The notes under the pieces: model-generated
Database searches by the model: none
What the model was told of the DNA's origin: nothing
The model's input: the letters and a program-made list of their open reading frames with translations, nothing else
Part shown: positions 45,380-57,846 of the stretch, piece after piece
Layout: the number at the start of each line of letters is the position of its first letter
Numbering within the stretch: position 1 is the first letter of the stretch
Position numbers and translations under genes: made by a program
Assembly: GCF_000203815.1 (NCBI RefSeq)
Contig: NW_004457711.1
Span: 186,001-250,000 of the forward strand
Length of the DNA stretch: 64,000 nt
Direction of reading: 5' to 3'
Origin: Cavenderia fasciculata
Lineage: Eukaryota; Evosea; Eumycetozoa; Acytosteliales; Cavenderiaceae

Positions 45380-46915
45380 TTATGATAAATAAACTCTTTT
45401 CTTTGATAAATCGATTTTTGCTACCTTTCCGCTAGCAGCTCTAAATATTCTATCGAAAACAGCGTCACTATAATCGAGTGATTTAACATCATCTCTCCTC
45501 AAATCTGGAAGAAGGATGATTTTGGCTTGTTGTTGTGATTCACTCCATCTGAGTGTTGAAAATAAGACATTGGCTGCCTCTAATACATTTCCTGTCTTTG
45601 ATAAATCTTTGAATGCCAAAAATTCATTCTCTATATTATTATTATTATTGTTACTATTATTACTTTGACTACTACTACTGCTACTATGACTTTGACTACT
45701 ACTTCGACTCTTATTTAAATAATCACCAAAATCGATAAATACACATTCTGATAAATTAAAACTATTATTTTCTTCTTGATTGTTGTTGTTGGTTGTTCCA
45801 TTTCCATTTTCTGTGTTTATGATGATATCTAGTAAAATATAAGCTTGAATATCTGGAGCATAGTGAGTTAGGAGTTGACCTGGTGCTTCTTGACCTTCAG
45901 TTGTTTTGTTTGAAACTTGTTTGTTGACTGCTGTAATGGAGATGGTTTGGTGTTGGAAGAGTTGTTTAATGTCTTTTTCGCAGACACCACCCTTTCTCAA
46001 GATGCATAGGGTATGATCATCGACAATTTTGAGGACGGTTGATTCGATACCAAAGGCACATGGTGCGTCTTGTCCAGGCTCGAGAATTGTAATGGGTGAG
46101 TGTCCGAGATCGTCAAACACGTGTATGGGGAGGGTGGGACTGACATGTCCGAAACGATTGGCCGACGGTGCTGCAATGGGACACTGCGACTCTTTAATGA
46201 GACGTTGTGCAACTGGATGCTTTGGATAACGTACACCAACATATCCAGTCTGTGCAGTGACGATAGGTGGGATGAGTGCTGAGGCACGTCCGACAATAGT
46301 CAGCGGACCAGGCCAAAATGCATCGGTGAGTGTTGTAAAGAGTCTCTTTTGTGCGTCGGTCAATTCGAGTAGCTTGGCAGCCTCATCCTTGCAGATAACG
46401 TGCACAATAACCGGGTCGGTCAAAGGTCTGCCCTTGGCCTCGAAAATCGACAGCACAGCCTTCTCATCCAACGCATTGGCGCCTAATCCATAGACTGTCT
46501 CGGTTGGGAATGCAACTAATCCACCACGACGAATCTTGTCTGCAGCATCTCTCATATTATCGTCGGTCAAAGTATCAATCTTTGCTCTCGATTCGAATGA
46601 CGTTATCGATGTTTCAGGTTCCATCTTCTTTTTCTTGTTTGTATTATCGGTAAAGAGGAATCTTCTTGTTGATGTTGTGTAACTGCTAGCAGTATTTGTA
46701 GTAGTTGTAGGTACTGTGAATGAAGAACGAGTTATATATCGATAACTCTGACTATTATTATTATTACTATTATAGTTGTAAATGTGTTGTTGTTGTTGCT
46801 GTTGTTGTCTATTTAACAGTACAGTTAAGTTTTGGCTAATCTTCTTTGTTGCGATAGTATTATTATTATTGATGATGTGAACAACGCGACCTAATGATAT
46901 CATATCATCACACAA
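45380..46915 (-). CDS. sua5: threonylcarbamoyl-AMP synthase Sua5/YrdC
   Basis: A single exon of 511 residues. The YrdC fold spans about 117-300 (KIRRGGLVAFPTETVYGLGA, KGRPLTDPVIVHV, FWPGPLTIV, GVRYPKHPVAQRL, PIAAPSANRFGHVSPT). The Sua5-specific C-terminal domain, linked by APGQLLTHYAPDI, is present with Asn/Ser runs inserted. The enzyme makes threonylcarbamoyl-AMP from Thr, bicarbonate and ATP for t6A37 of ANN-decoding tRNAs. Residues 1-97 are a non-conserved, Gln/Asn/Ser/Thr-rich extension lacking acidic residues near its end (TSTRRFLF), possibly an organelle signal. Met98 would start the conserved part. Confidence 0.95.
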   Translation of the reverse strand: MCDDMISLGRVVHIINNNNTIATKKISQNLTVLLNRQQQQQQQHIYNYNSNNNNSQSYRYITRSSFTVPTTTTNTASSYTTSTRRFLFTDNTNKKKKMEPETSITSFESRAKIDTLTDDNMRDAADKIRRGGLVAFPTETVYGLGANALDEKAVLSIFEAKGRPLTDPVIVHVICKDEAAKLLELTDAQKRLFTTLTDAFWPGPLTIVGRASALIPPIVTAQTGYVGVRYPKHPVAQRLIKESQCPIAAPSANRFGHVSPTLPIHVFDDLGHSPITILEPGQDAPCAFGIESTVLKIVDDHTLCILRKGGVCEKDIKQLFQHQTISITAVNKQVSNKTTEGQEAPGQLLTHYAPDIQAYILLDIIINTENGNGTTNNNNQEENNSFNLSECVFIDFGDYLNKSRSSSQSHSSSSSSQSNNSNNNNNNIENEFLAFKDLSKTGNVLEAANVLFSTLRWSESQQQAKIILLPDLRRDDVKSLDYSDAVFDRIFRAASGKVAKIDLSKKRVYLS

Positions 46916-47329
46916 TAAACAAGTAAAGTGAGAAATTTGAATGAAATACTAGAAATTAGATAAGACATCGGAAACGAGTACTCACCAATTTAATCGATTC
47001 GAACTTTTTAAAACATATTATTTTTATAGGCGGAATTGCAATATATGGGGATAGGTTTGCTCTTCTCAATCTAGCTATTTATCAAATCAACTTGAAATAG
47101 GGGATATAGTCTTGTTTGAGTTATGTATGTTTAAAGAAAGGACAATAGAGCATATTCAAAAATAAACTTATAAATATATTTTTTAAAAGAAAAAAAATGT
47201 TAACTTGTACAAATTGTTTTATTATTATTAGTTAGTTATGTTATATAAATTATTGTTTTTAAATTAAGGTGAGCGCGCATGAATGTAGGATGTGAAAGGT
47301 GAGGTAAGTCGGTTGGTTGGTCAAATGAT
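46916..47329. other. intergenic region upstream of Sua5
   Basis: 414 bp, AT-rich, with CTCACC near the Sua5 start and a poly-A run. It holds the Sua5 promoter and the 3-prime UTR of the next minus-strand gene. No gene is seen. Confidence 0.4.
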
Positions 47330-47866
47330 TTACTTCTTCTTTCCCTTGGCTGGGGCAGCAGCAGCTGGGGCGGATTCCTTGGCTGGGGCTGGTTGGGACT
47401 TGGCAATGATGGAGGCTTGGAGGTGTTGGAGGTGGGCAATCAAAGTTTGGAGTTGTTGGAGTTGTTGTGGGGAAGAGTAGATGTTTTCCAACAATGATTC
47501 ATCCAAACAGTATGAGAGGATTGAAGATGGAACAAAAGAGTCTTGTAATTCCTTCAAAAAGATCTTGGTGCACTATAAATATAATAGTTAAAATAATGTA
47601 AAATATTTTTTGATTAGAACCATCATTTTTTTGATCACCCCGAGCGACGAGTATTTATAGACTCGATATATTTATATTTATATTTATATACTTACAGAGA
47701 TGTAATGTTGGAAACTCAAAACACCTGGAGCCTTGGCGTTACACAAGAGGCAGTGCTCGGATTCGAGACGCTTTCTGAATTGCTCTTGACGAGATTCAGT
47801 GGTCAAAGCCATTGAGGAGGCAGAGTGGGAGATGGTGGCTGGGGCAGCAGATTCAGTTGGTTCCAT
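47330..47866 (-). CDS. small conserved-looking protein with Ala/Pro/Lys tail
   Basis: Exons 47866-47696 and 47572-47330, in phase 0, encode about 137 residues. The N-terminus is Ala/Ser/Thr-rich. The core has a CxxC (EHCLLCNAKAPGVLSFQHYI) followed across the joint by another Cys (YIS-CTKIFLKELQDSF). A helical Leu/Gln-rich stretch follows (SPQQLQQLQTLIAHLQHLQA), then an Ala/Pro tail ending KGKKK. Codon usage is GC-rich, suggesting good expression. The upstream 5-prime flank carries a GC-richer block. I do not recognise the family. Confidence 0.75.
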
Positions 47867-48706
47867 TGTTAATTATTAATTATAAAAGACAAGTTTTGAT
47901 GAAAACTATTTATATAATGTGGTGGGTGATGGAGATTAAAGTAGAGATAATACTAATAATAATAATAGACAATATTATAAATAAACTTGAGTTTTGAGTT
48001 TTAGCTGAATGAATAATGATAGTGAGTGATGCGACCGCGAGTGTGTGGAGGCAAGCCAAAGCTACAATTCTCAACGGTCAGGTCGTTAACAATGAGGGCG
48101 ACTTGTAAAAAAAAATCTTGTTTCAAAGCGAACGTTTTTTTTGGCGGTTTATTTTTTTAAACTTTTGTTGGATCCTCATGGCATAGTGTTGTGGAAAGTC
48201 TCACGACCCATCGCGTCTCTGCCCCCACATTTCATCTGATTTTTTCCTAAACTTGATTTACACTCAGATTTTGGGTTTATTTTTTGTTCTATGCACACCC
48301 ATTCAGAACTAAAGACAAAGAAGAAGAGATGCCCTGTCTCGAGGTGGTGATCACCTCATTCTAGTGGACATTCATTGAATACCAGCATGGGCCAATGATC
48401 TGCCTCGATTTTACAGATTCGATAATCACACCATTTAAACATCGCAATAGTCATTTAATACCCATTATATATTTATTTATTATAGCTTTTTATAACTATA
48501 ATATAAAAGTTTAGCAATTACCCATTGTTTTTAGATTGTTGTTGCTTTTATAAAAAGTTATTTTATTTAAATTTTAAAAAATCGATTGGCTTGCCTTCCC
48601 TGTCGGTTGAGAACACAGTGTTTCGCCCTACGACTGGGCATCATAGCCTTTTAAAGTGATTTAATCTAGAATCTCAATCATACAAAGAAGGAGAAGGAGA
48701 AGAAGG
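47867..48706. promoter_or_regulatory. divergent promoter region
   Basis: 840 bp between the small Ala-rich gene (minus) and the LDAH-like gene (plus). It contains a GC-richer block (about 48030-48110), GAGGTGGTGATCACCTC at about 48339-48355 (arms GAGGTG/CACCTC), and AT-rich stretches near both starts. No ORF or tRNA is convincing. Confidence 0.45.
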
Positions 48707-49752
48707 ATGATTCCACCAACAGAAACAGAAGTAACAGCAACACCATCTTCAAACAATAATAATAATATAGTTATAGAAGAGACCATTCAATTACATAGAG
48801 ATATTAAAGGTCATTTTGAAACTGATATATTATATACAAACTCTAATAATACAAACAATGATGTAAAGATTGTTGTTGTATCGGGTAATCCTGGTATCGT
48901 TGGATTCTATGTTGAATTTATCAAACAACTATACTTTAAATTGGATCAAAAATATGATATTGTTGGTGTTTCACATATTGGACATTGTGGTAAATTAAAT
49001 GAACAATTTACATGTGAAGACCAAATAGAACATAAACGAATTGTATTAGAGTATCTTGTCAATACTAAATATGCATCACAAAAGAATACTGTCAAGTTTA
49101 TCTTAATTGGTCATTCTGTTGGTTCATACATTTCACTTAAAGTAAAGATTATATATATATATAATTGATCCTTAGTTTATCTTATTAACTTTCTTTTTGT
49201 TTATAAACTTGTATTTAGGTATTAAATAGATTTAAAGATCAATTTACAATTATAAAACAAATTAATTTGTTTCCAACATTTAGAAATTTATATGATGGAT
49301 TATCACCATTTATCAAACTTGCCGTTCAGAATTGGATGAGAGCACCTGTTGCAAGCTTCTTGCACTATGTTCCCAATTTTGTAAAGGATACTATTTTAGG
49401 ACAGGTACTACCAACCGACGACATGAGAGTGGCAGTCCAACACAAGATCAATTATTGGTCGGCGTTGAATATCCTCTATATGGCATACCACGAAACACTC
49501 GATATCACCAAGGTCGACGACGAATGCAAACAAGTGTTTGACAATCGTATGGACGATCTCTTATTCATCTATGGTCGCACCGATCCCTATACACCACTCA
49601 ACTTTTTCCAAGAGTTAAAGGCATCCTATCCAAATGGAAGTATCGAGCTGGCTGCAGAAGGTGTACCACATGCTTTTGTATTATCACATAGTACCACTGT
49701 TGCTGAACGTGTCTCCAATTGGATTATCGATCAATTATCATCATCCTCTTAG
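48707..49752 (+). CDS. LDAH-like lipid-droplet serine hydrolase
   Basis: Exons 48707-49141 and 49219-49752 encode about 322 residues, the usual length for LDAH (C2orf43) proteins. The alpha/beta-hydrolase core has an oxyanion-side PGIVGFYVEF segment (GNPGIVGFY), the nucleophile elbow GHSVG (Ser about 137) and a later acid in YGRTDPYTP. The catalytic His lies in GVPHAFVLSH. INLFPTFRNLYDGLSPF and GVSHIGHCGK are further family-like blocks. The family sits on lipid droplets and is reported to influence cholesterol-ester or triglyceride turnover. The exact substrate is uncertain. The N-terminus is short and Asn-rich, without a signal peptide. Confidence 0.92.
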
Positions 49753-51719
49753 TCTGTAAAACAATCATTAAATTAATAATATTTACCATTTTCCCAACTC
49801 AACTAGATCATATTATAATTGTCTAAATTTCTTGTTTGTCTCTCACTTTCAACAACATGTTGTATAAATCTCTCTTCTCAGATACAAGAATTTGATATTT
49901 TGGAGTTAGAGTAGTACTGTTGTTGAACAAATGTGGGGTGTGAATTATTATTATTATTATCCCACCCCTCACCACCAGCCAGCAGCACGCTTTGCGTCTG
50001 TCTCCATTCCATCCTTTTTCATTCATTCTCTCTCTATGTGAGGTAAAAGTGGGAAGAGCGAGAGAGGGTATGTGTCAATCGGTCACTCACGATAGTAGGT
50101 AGTGTTTAAAAAATAAAATATTTATCTTGTGTTGGCTAGTCTAGTATGGTAGTAGTAGTACTGTAGTGAGTTGGTTGTTGCTTTGCTCTCTTGTCTCGTC
50201 TGTTGCTCTACTTATTGTTGTTTGCTGCTTTCTAGCTAGCTAGCTGGTTAATATTAGTGTTGTTGGTTGTTTGTACTACTATACTGTAGCATTTAGCAGA
50301 AGCGTAACGTAAAAGCAGCAACAGAGGAGGAGGAGTAAAAGGAGAAGTGTTGTTTTGATCGCAGTACATATATATATTTATACCTATATATATATATATA
50401 TATATTTTAATCGCTGACATCAACACCTCCTACTACTTTACAAAGAGAGTGCTACTGTGCTGTAGGTAAGCAAAGCAAAGAAAGAAAAGGAAAGGAATCA
50501 AAAAAATAAATAAAAAAAAGAACATAAAAGAAAAGAAAAGAAAAGAAGGGTCAGACCAAGCAAGCTTGAAAGAGAAGAGAGAGAGATCAATCAACTCAAC
50601 TCTACGGTTCTGTTCTTGGCGAAAATTGGATTAAATTTTTTAAATTAAAATCATCAACTTCTTCTTTTCTTCCCTTCTCTCTTTCGACAATTCAACCAAC
50701 CAAACCAAACCAAACCAACAAACCAGTTTATTGAATCGATCATATCATCGCACACAACATACAAACAAACAAACAAAAACATTCATTCATTAATTACATT
50801 ATTTATTCATTCATTCATACTTACATACAGATAGAGATAGACATTCATATTCCATTAGAGATAGATAGATAGATAGATAGTAAATCAGTCAGCAGTAACA
50901 GCGCATTCAGTACCAGGATTGAGACATCATAGTCATATTACTACTACACACATCCTTCATCATCAACACCATCATCACACATCTACAACAACAACAACAA
51001 CAACCTACGACCTCCTATCTTTTAGAGTAAAAGATAATTGACATAAATACTTGATGAAGATTGTAAGTTGTTTCAAAAGATACATCATCATCATTCACAC
51101 AATGAGATCGATTGATCGAGCGCGGTCAGTCAACCATCAATATCATCGTCATTGTCAGTTGGATAAACACTAAACGATGCGGCATTCAATACCCAATCAT
51201 CATTCATGTTTGTTCAACTGACTGACTGGTTGGCCGGGCTGGTTGGCCAGGATCAGTCGCGGCAATCACCTGATCAGGTGACACATTGGGATTTGATCGA
51301 TCTCTAATCTTCTCCCTATCCTCTCCTCTCCTCTCTCTTTCATTGGCAATCATGTGTACAGTTAACTAATCACGATATCAATTCATTCAATAGTATTGTT
51401 GTTGTTGGCATTACTAGTAGTTGACACTACTACTATTACAACTACATACACATACAAATACACACATAGACAACATTTTTAGTAGCACATATATATATAT
51501 AACCATCAAGAAAGAAAAAAAAAGAAACAAAAAAAAAACAGTATTATAATAATAATAATAATATCAAAAACATATACATATACATATTTATAGACAAACT
51601 TGTTGGGTAAAAGAAACAAGTTAACCAACCAACCAACTCCCACCCTCCCCTTTTTATATCATCAACAACTTTACTTTTTTTTGTACAGGCAATCTAATTG
51701 AATCAAAACACATAACATA
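49753..51719. promoter_or_regulatory. long leader/promoter region of the RS-rich gene
   Basis: Nearly 2 kb without a credible gene. A strong donor at about 50465 (TGTAG|GTAAGC) and an acceptor at 51689 (TTTTTTGTACAG), 31 bp before the ATG, outline a possible leader intron of about 1.2 kb. The interval is rich in AAC, CAAT and GATAGATA repeats. It holds a perfect 16-bp palindrome TCACCTGATCAGGTGA at 51266-51281 within a GC-richer patch (51110-51300). Confidence 0.5.
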
Positions 51720-53078
51720 ATGCTACTAGCATCCTCAAATAATAATAATAATAACCACCAACAACACCATAATAATAATAATAATCATCACAATCACAAA
51801 GCATCCTCGTACAACAACAACAACCATAATAACAACGGAGGAGGTTCGGCCTCGACCTTGAATGGCGGAAGCGAAACTGGTATCTTTGATTATCAAAACC
51901 ACCACCACCACCACCACTATCCCAAGAAGTCAAACACCAAGTAAGATCATTCCATTTCTCTATTGTTTATCTATCTTCCATCCCCCATCATGAACCAACC
52001 CTTTTGTTTTGGACAATTGCATCATTGACCACAAAAAACAAAAAATATCTTGTGACCCCCACATTTACCCACTAATGTTGGTTGATGGTGAAACCCTTCA
52101 TTTTGGTTTATGCGTGCACGGAGATGACATCATCAACAACAACAACATCATCACCTTTAATATTATTGTTGATTAATACTAAACATTTATTTATTTATTT
52201 ATTTATTTTTCTAATTGTTAATGTGTAGCGGTAGTAGAATGCCATCTTTGGTAGAGTCTGGTGAAATCAATCAGGTGAGAGATTCACATGATCGATCGTC
52301 ATCATCATCCAACAACAACAACTATTTATATAAAAAACGGTCGAGATCGAGGCGCGACAGTAGCCAGAGCAGAAGCAGGTCGCGATCGCCAAGCAGCAGT
52401 CGAAGCTGGAGTCCAAGCCGATCACGAAGCAGAAGTCGCGGGCGATACGACCGTGGAGGGCGTAGCAGCGGTAGTGGAAATGGAAATGGAAAGAGCATGT
52501 CGTCGTCATCGTCTAGTCGCGACTACAAGCGTAAAGAGAAACGGTACAGTCGTAGCAGAAGTCGTAGTCGAAGCCGGGACATTAGTATGAGTCCAAGAAG
52601 AAGAAGGTATAGAAACGACAGTCTCAGTCCTAGTCCAACTCCCAGGGGTCGAAACAACAACGGATACTCTTCTAGTCGAAGTTTTAGATCTAGATCACGG
52701 TCCCGATCACCTCCCCCTTCTCGTGATACTAAACGACAACATTCAAACAACAACACCAACAAATCGTCAAGATCCAATTACAATAATCATAGTAATGGTA
52801 GTGGAAGTGGTGGTAATAGTTTGTCGTCGTCATCCAACAGTATCAATCCTGTATCTTCTAACAACCATAATAACAACAGAATCAGTGTCAATTCATCATC
52901 GACACCAATTGTAGTTTTACCAACTGATCTCAATCATCATCATAATAATCATCATAGCACCAGTGGTCGACGTGCCACTCCAACAAGTGATAATAGTACC
53001 CCTGAAAATATCTCTCCCTCTGATTCACCAAGTATGTTGACTTTGACCACAACCTATCAGCAATCCTCCCACCCCCAC

Positions 53079-53111
<33 letters not shown>

Positions 53112-53897
53112 ATGCTCACCAAAAGCGACATGGTTCCCAACCGTCCTATCAATACAACTACTACTACAACAACAACAATCTCACGTTCAATATCAACTGC
53201 GACCAAACAAAATGAACAACAACAACAACAACAAAAACCATCACAACAACAATCACAAAAGGAAAGTAACAATAACTCTACTAGTACCAACAACAATAAT
53301 AACAATAATAACAATGGTAATAGTAATAATGGTGGTACTGGTACTAGTAATAGTAGCAGTAATAATGATAGTGACCAAGGTGGAGGAGGAGGAAGCGGAG
53401 GAGGTAGTAGTGTTGGAAGTCACAGTAGTAATAGTAGTTCCAACAGTAAACAACTTTTATCACCAACCTATGATCATTTAATGGACAATAACAATAATAA
53501 CCACGGTAGCAGTAATAGCAACAGCAATAGAAATAGTGCCGAACCAATTCAATCACCGTATTCGATGAATTCATCGCCACCAATGCCATCTTCTCCCAAC
53601 CCAGTGGCCATCAACCAAAGCTTTGCAGAGGATATGAAGTTTTTAGAGGATGTTCACAATAGCAACACACAAAACAATAGAAAATATACCTTTTTACAGA
53701 GAGAACCTGTTGATATTAGGGGACAAAACAAATATCGTGCACTACTGTGTGGAGATGGATGGATTTCTCGAGGTCTCTCGAGTGCAGACGTACAACAACG
53801 TCAAGTTTCTTTACATTGGATTTACACTGAATCAATGCAACCACCTATAGACCCACGTCAAGCAAATCGTAATTATATTTCTGACAAATTTATTTAA
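51720..53897 (+). CDS. RS-rich protein with conserved-looking C-terminus
   Basis: Exons 51720-51940 and 52229-53897, joined through an Asn codon, encode about 629 residues. The N-terminus is Asn/His-rich, with a run of His before the joint. Residues about 105-180 are an Arg/Ser domain (RSRSRSRDISMSPRRRRYRN and similar), as in splicing-related SR proteins. A long low-complexity stretch of Asn, Ser, Thr and Gln follows. The last 100 residues are different: FAEDMKFLEDVHN, KYTFLQREPVDIRGQNKYRA, LLCGDGWISRGLSSADVQQR and SLHWIYTESMQPPIDPRQAN look like a folded module I cannot name. A nuclear RNA-related role is an inference from the RS region. No RRM is present. Confidence 0.78.
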
Positions 53898-54782
53898 ATC
53901 TATATATATATGACGATGGAAAAATGGAAATATAATGTAATGTTTATATATTTAAATAGTTATATAAATAGTAATAATAATAATAATAATAATATATTCT
54001 AACAACAACAACAAAAAAAAACATGGAAAACACTTTGAAAAAAAAAACAAAAAGAAGAACCAACATGTCGTCGTGCCCTTCTTCATTTCTCCATCCTTAT
54101 TACTTTTCCCTTCTAAACCAAAAGAAAAAAGAAAAAAACATACCAAACTATATTTATCATGATAAGAAAACAACAAAAAAAAAAAGTACTCCAAAGAAGA
54201 AGAAGAAATTATAATTAAGAAAAAAAAATGTAAACCAGCTCTCTCTCCATATTTAAATAGCCAATTATATTATATTATACCAACCAACCAACCATATATA
54301 TACCAACCAAACACCCCAAAATTAACATTAATTTGGATTTTTTGTTAATAACAACCAAATAAATAATAATATCTACTATAAAGAGATATAATATATTATT
54401 CTATAAACTCTAAAGAGTAATACTTTTTAATTTAAAAAAAAGAATTGATTGATTGATTGATCCAACCATCCAGACTTTGAAAGGAAAAAACTTTACAAAG
54501 CAAAGCTTGTTTTTTGAACTTTTCTAAAGAAGATTTTTTTTTCACAAAACAAGTCCAAATCGACATCATCATCAAATTATCCTTTATTACATTCTTATTA
54601 TCTATCTATCTTTCTATATAGTAGTACATACAACTAGTAAAGTTAGTATCTTTTTCGACACTTCAAGATACACTTTAGAGAGAGAGAGAAAGGAAGAAGG
54701 AGAAATACACACAATTCAACTACAACAACAACTCTCCTTTCCTTTTTTTTTTTTTGTATAACAGTTAGATAGATAAAGAAGA
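53898..54782. other. intergenic region upstream of VPS41
   Basis: 885 bp, very AT-rich, with poly-A runs and CCAACCAACC repeats, pyrimidine stretches and an AGAGAGAGAG leader about 110 bp before the VPS41 ATG. No gene is seen. Confidence 0.5.
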
Positions 54783-57700
54783 ATGTCAAATATTAATCAT
54801 AATCATATGGTCGTGGATGATGACGATGATGAATATGAAGAGATAGAATATGAAGTAGAATATGAAGAGGTTGAAGAAGAGGTGGAAGTAGAGGAAATCG
54901 ATGGTGAAGAAGTAGAAATTGTCGAAGAAGAAATAGAGGTGGAAGAAGAAGTAGAGGAAGAAGTAGAAGAGATTGAAGAAATAGAAGAAGAAGAAGAGGA
55001 CGATGAAGAGGAAGAGGAAGAGGAAGATATAGAATTTGAACAAGGTGGAGAGATTGAACCAATCTTAAACTATTCAAGACTGTCAATCGATAGTGATAGT
55101 GGTGTTCTTACAATCAAAAGCATTCTGGAAAAGGATGCAGCAAGTTGTATGGCTGTACATCCCAAGTTTTTGGTACTTGGTACACATTGGGGTTTGATCA
55201 CCGTTCACGATCATCTTGGTAACCTCATTCAAAAGTATGAAGCTCATACTGCAACCGTCACTGAAATCGTTGTCGATATTACTGGTGATTATATAGCTTC
55301 TTGTTCAGAAGATGGTAAGTTACCATTCAAAACAAAAGAGACAAAAAGAAGAAAGAATATTAACCTAATCTATCCTATCTTTTTTAGGAAAAGTAATAAT
55401 ACATCCATCATTTGATGCAAAGTCTGGAGATACATTATCATTTTCATATGGTAGACCGATTACTGCGATTGCATTGGACCCAGAGTTTTCACACAAGAAC
55501 TCGAGACAGTTTGTGATGGGTGGGAAGAGTGGCCAGCTGGTGCTGCACTCCAAGGGCTGGTTGAGATCCAAAGAGACTGTAATATACCAATCAGAGGGTC
55601 CGATCTACGCCGTCAAGTGGTGTGGCAAGTTTATCGCGTGGGCCAACGAGAATGGCGTCAAGATCTACGACTGCACGACCAATACGCGTATCGCACATAT
55701 TCCGCGCAAGGAGGGCAGTCCGCGTGGAGAATTATACAGATGCTGTTTGTGTTGGGAAAAGGCTGACACGTTGATCATTGGTTGGGCAAAGTCTGTCGAT
55801 ATTGTGCAGATTGTCGATCGTATCGACGGCACAACGGGCGGGATTGCCAAGATGGCGCAGATTACCAACCAGTTTTCGACCAAGTACTGGATAAGTGGCA
55901 TTGCGCCGTTTGGCGACGACCTCGTCATTCTAGGATACAACGAGGGTGCAGTAGAGGGAAGCACAGACGCACACTCGATGGCTGCGACTCCCAAGATGTC
56001 GGGTACCACTGCAGGTGCGACGGGAGCAGCTGGCGGCGGAGCGAGTAATGGCACGGGAGCAGCTGGTGCACGTGACGCTACTACAGGCGTGTGGAACCAG
56101 GGTCGTGTCGAACAGGCAAAGCCACCCTCTATCTATATCGTGTCGCGCAAGACCAACACGACCATCACTACAGACCACTTGCACGTCAATGGATACCAAC
56201 ACTACAAAGCTACCGACTACCGTCTCGACTATAATACCGCCGAGTCGATCTTTTACGTGGTGTGTCCCAAGGACGTCGTTGCAGCCAAGCCGTCCACCCT
56301 AGAAGACCATCTCAAATGGCTCATGTCACGTAACCGATACGAAGAAGCAATTGACGAGGTGGAAAAAGACCAGCGTACAATCAAATCGTTGCCACCTACC
56401 CGTATTCGCGAGATTGGTGAACGATACATGGAGACATTGATTGCGCGAGGTGATATCCGCAAAGCAGCAGCCATGTGTCCCAAGATATGTGCACGAGAGG
56501 CTGATTTGTGGGAGCGATACATATACAAGTTCTTTGGACTCGGCGGATTGCAACCACTGTGTCCGTACGTGCCCATAGCCAACCCACAACTCAGTCAAGC
56601 CATCTACGAGATGTTTCTCAACAATTTCCTCCAGAATGATCCAGAGGCATTCTTGAGAATCGTCAACGAGTGGCCACCCACATTGTACAGCATCCAGACG
56701 ATTATCACGACAGTTGAAGATCTGCTCGTGACGACCAAGAACGACACGATCATGATTGCCTTGGCACAGCTGTACACCTATGACAACCAACTCGAAAAGA
56801 CAATGGACATTTACCTCAAGCTCAAAAAGGGTAATGTGTTTGAATTGATTGCACAACATGAAAAGTTGTTCAACAGTATCCACAACAAGGTGTCGCTGCT
56901 AATCGACTACAACAAGGAGGAAGCGATCAAGCTGCTCGTAGCGCACACTGACAAGATCCCCATCAAGGTGGTTGTCGGCCAGCTCGGCAACAAGTCAGAG
57001 TATATCCACCACTACCTACACACACTGTTTATCAAGGATGCACGTATCGGTATGGAATTCCATGAACTTCAAGTGTCACTCTATGCACAATACAATCCTG
57101 AACTATTACTCCCATTCCTCCGTAACAGTATCCATTACAGTCTCGACAAGGCATTGCAAGTGTGCAAGGAGAAACAGAGATACGAAGAGATGGTCTATAT
57201 TTTGTCGCGTATGGGTAGTGCCAAGGATGCACTCAATCTCATCCTCGACAAGCTCAAAAACATCAAAGAAGCAATCGACTTTGTCGAGCAACAAAAGGAC
57301 AATGATCTCTGGGACTACTTTATCGACAAGTCTATCAACAACCCACAATATGTCAGCGAGTTGCTCGAAAACATTGGCTCGCATGTCGACCCCATCAAGC
57401 TGATCCGTCTCATCCCCGATGGCATGGAGATTCTCAATCTCCGTAGTCGTCTTGTTAAAATTCTATCAGACTATAACTTGCAAATGTCGCTCAGAGAGGG
57501 GTGCAAAGAAATCCTCAAGAGCGATTGCGTCTTTTTGTCAGAGACCCTTTTAGAGGCACTCAAGAGTGGCCACAGTCTCGAAGAAGAGGCCAAGTGTGTC
57601 ACTTGCAGTCAATCCATCATCACCACCAAACCCGACTCTTCCATAGTCCTCTATTTCTGTAATCATTCCTATCATAGTCGATGTCTCAAACCCTCTGAAC

Positions 57701-57846
57701 AACAACCATCTGTATCATCTCCCATTTCACCCCAATCAAAATCCATGCAACTTAGTAGTACCATCGATCTCGATTTTGGATTTTGTAAGATTTGTCAATC
57801 CAATCAATCAACCAAAGTTAGTAAAGGTTCAAGAAAAATTGGATAA
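54783..57846 (+). CDS. vps41: VPS41, HOPS complex subunit
   Basis: Exons 54783-55314 and 55388-57846, joined within Gly (EDG|KVIIHP), encode about 996 residues. VPS41 is a HOPS tethering subunit for fusion of endosomes and autophagosomes with lysosomes. The N-terminal beta-propeller (about 95-430) carries WD-like units (FLVLGTHWGLITVHDHLGNL, GDYIASCSEDG). The clathrin-heavy-chain-type repeat region follows (about 600-760; RYEEMVYILSRMGSAKDALN). The C-terminus has a RING-like zinc motif (CVTCSQ..CNHSYHSRC..CKICQSNQ). Residues 10-88 are an unusual alternating Glu/Val/Asp tract. A Gly/Ala/Thr-rich insert at about 360-410 has markedly higher GC than the flanks. Function is strongly supported. Confidence 0.95.

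Noticed and set aside
48590-48650. GC-richer patch resembling part of a tRNA
   Set aside because: No acceptor stem or proper T-loop could be folded by eye.
49823-50026. 67-codon minus-strand ORF ending KYQILVSEKRDLYNMLLKVR
   Set aside because: The last third looks weakly coding, but the rest is an Ile run and there is no clear exon boundary. Kept only as a note.
54786-55086. Phe- and Leu-rich ORFs on the minus strand
   Set aside because: Antisense shadows of the VPS41 acidic tract.
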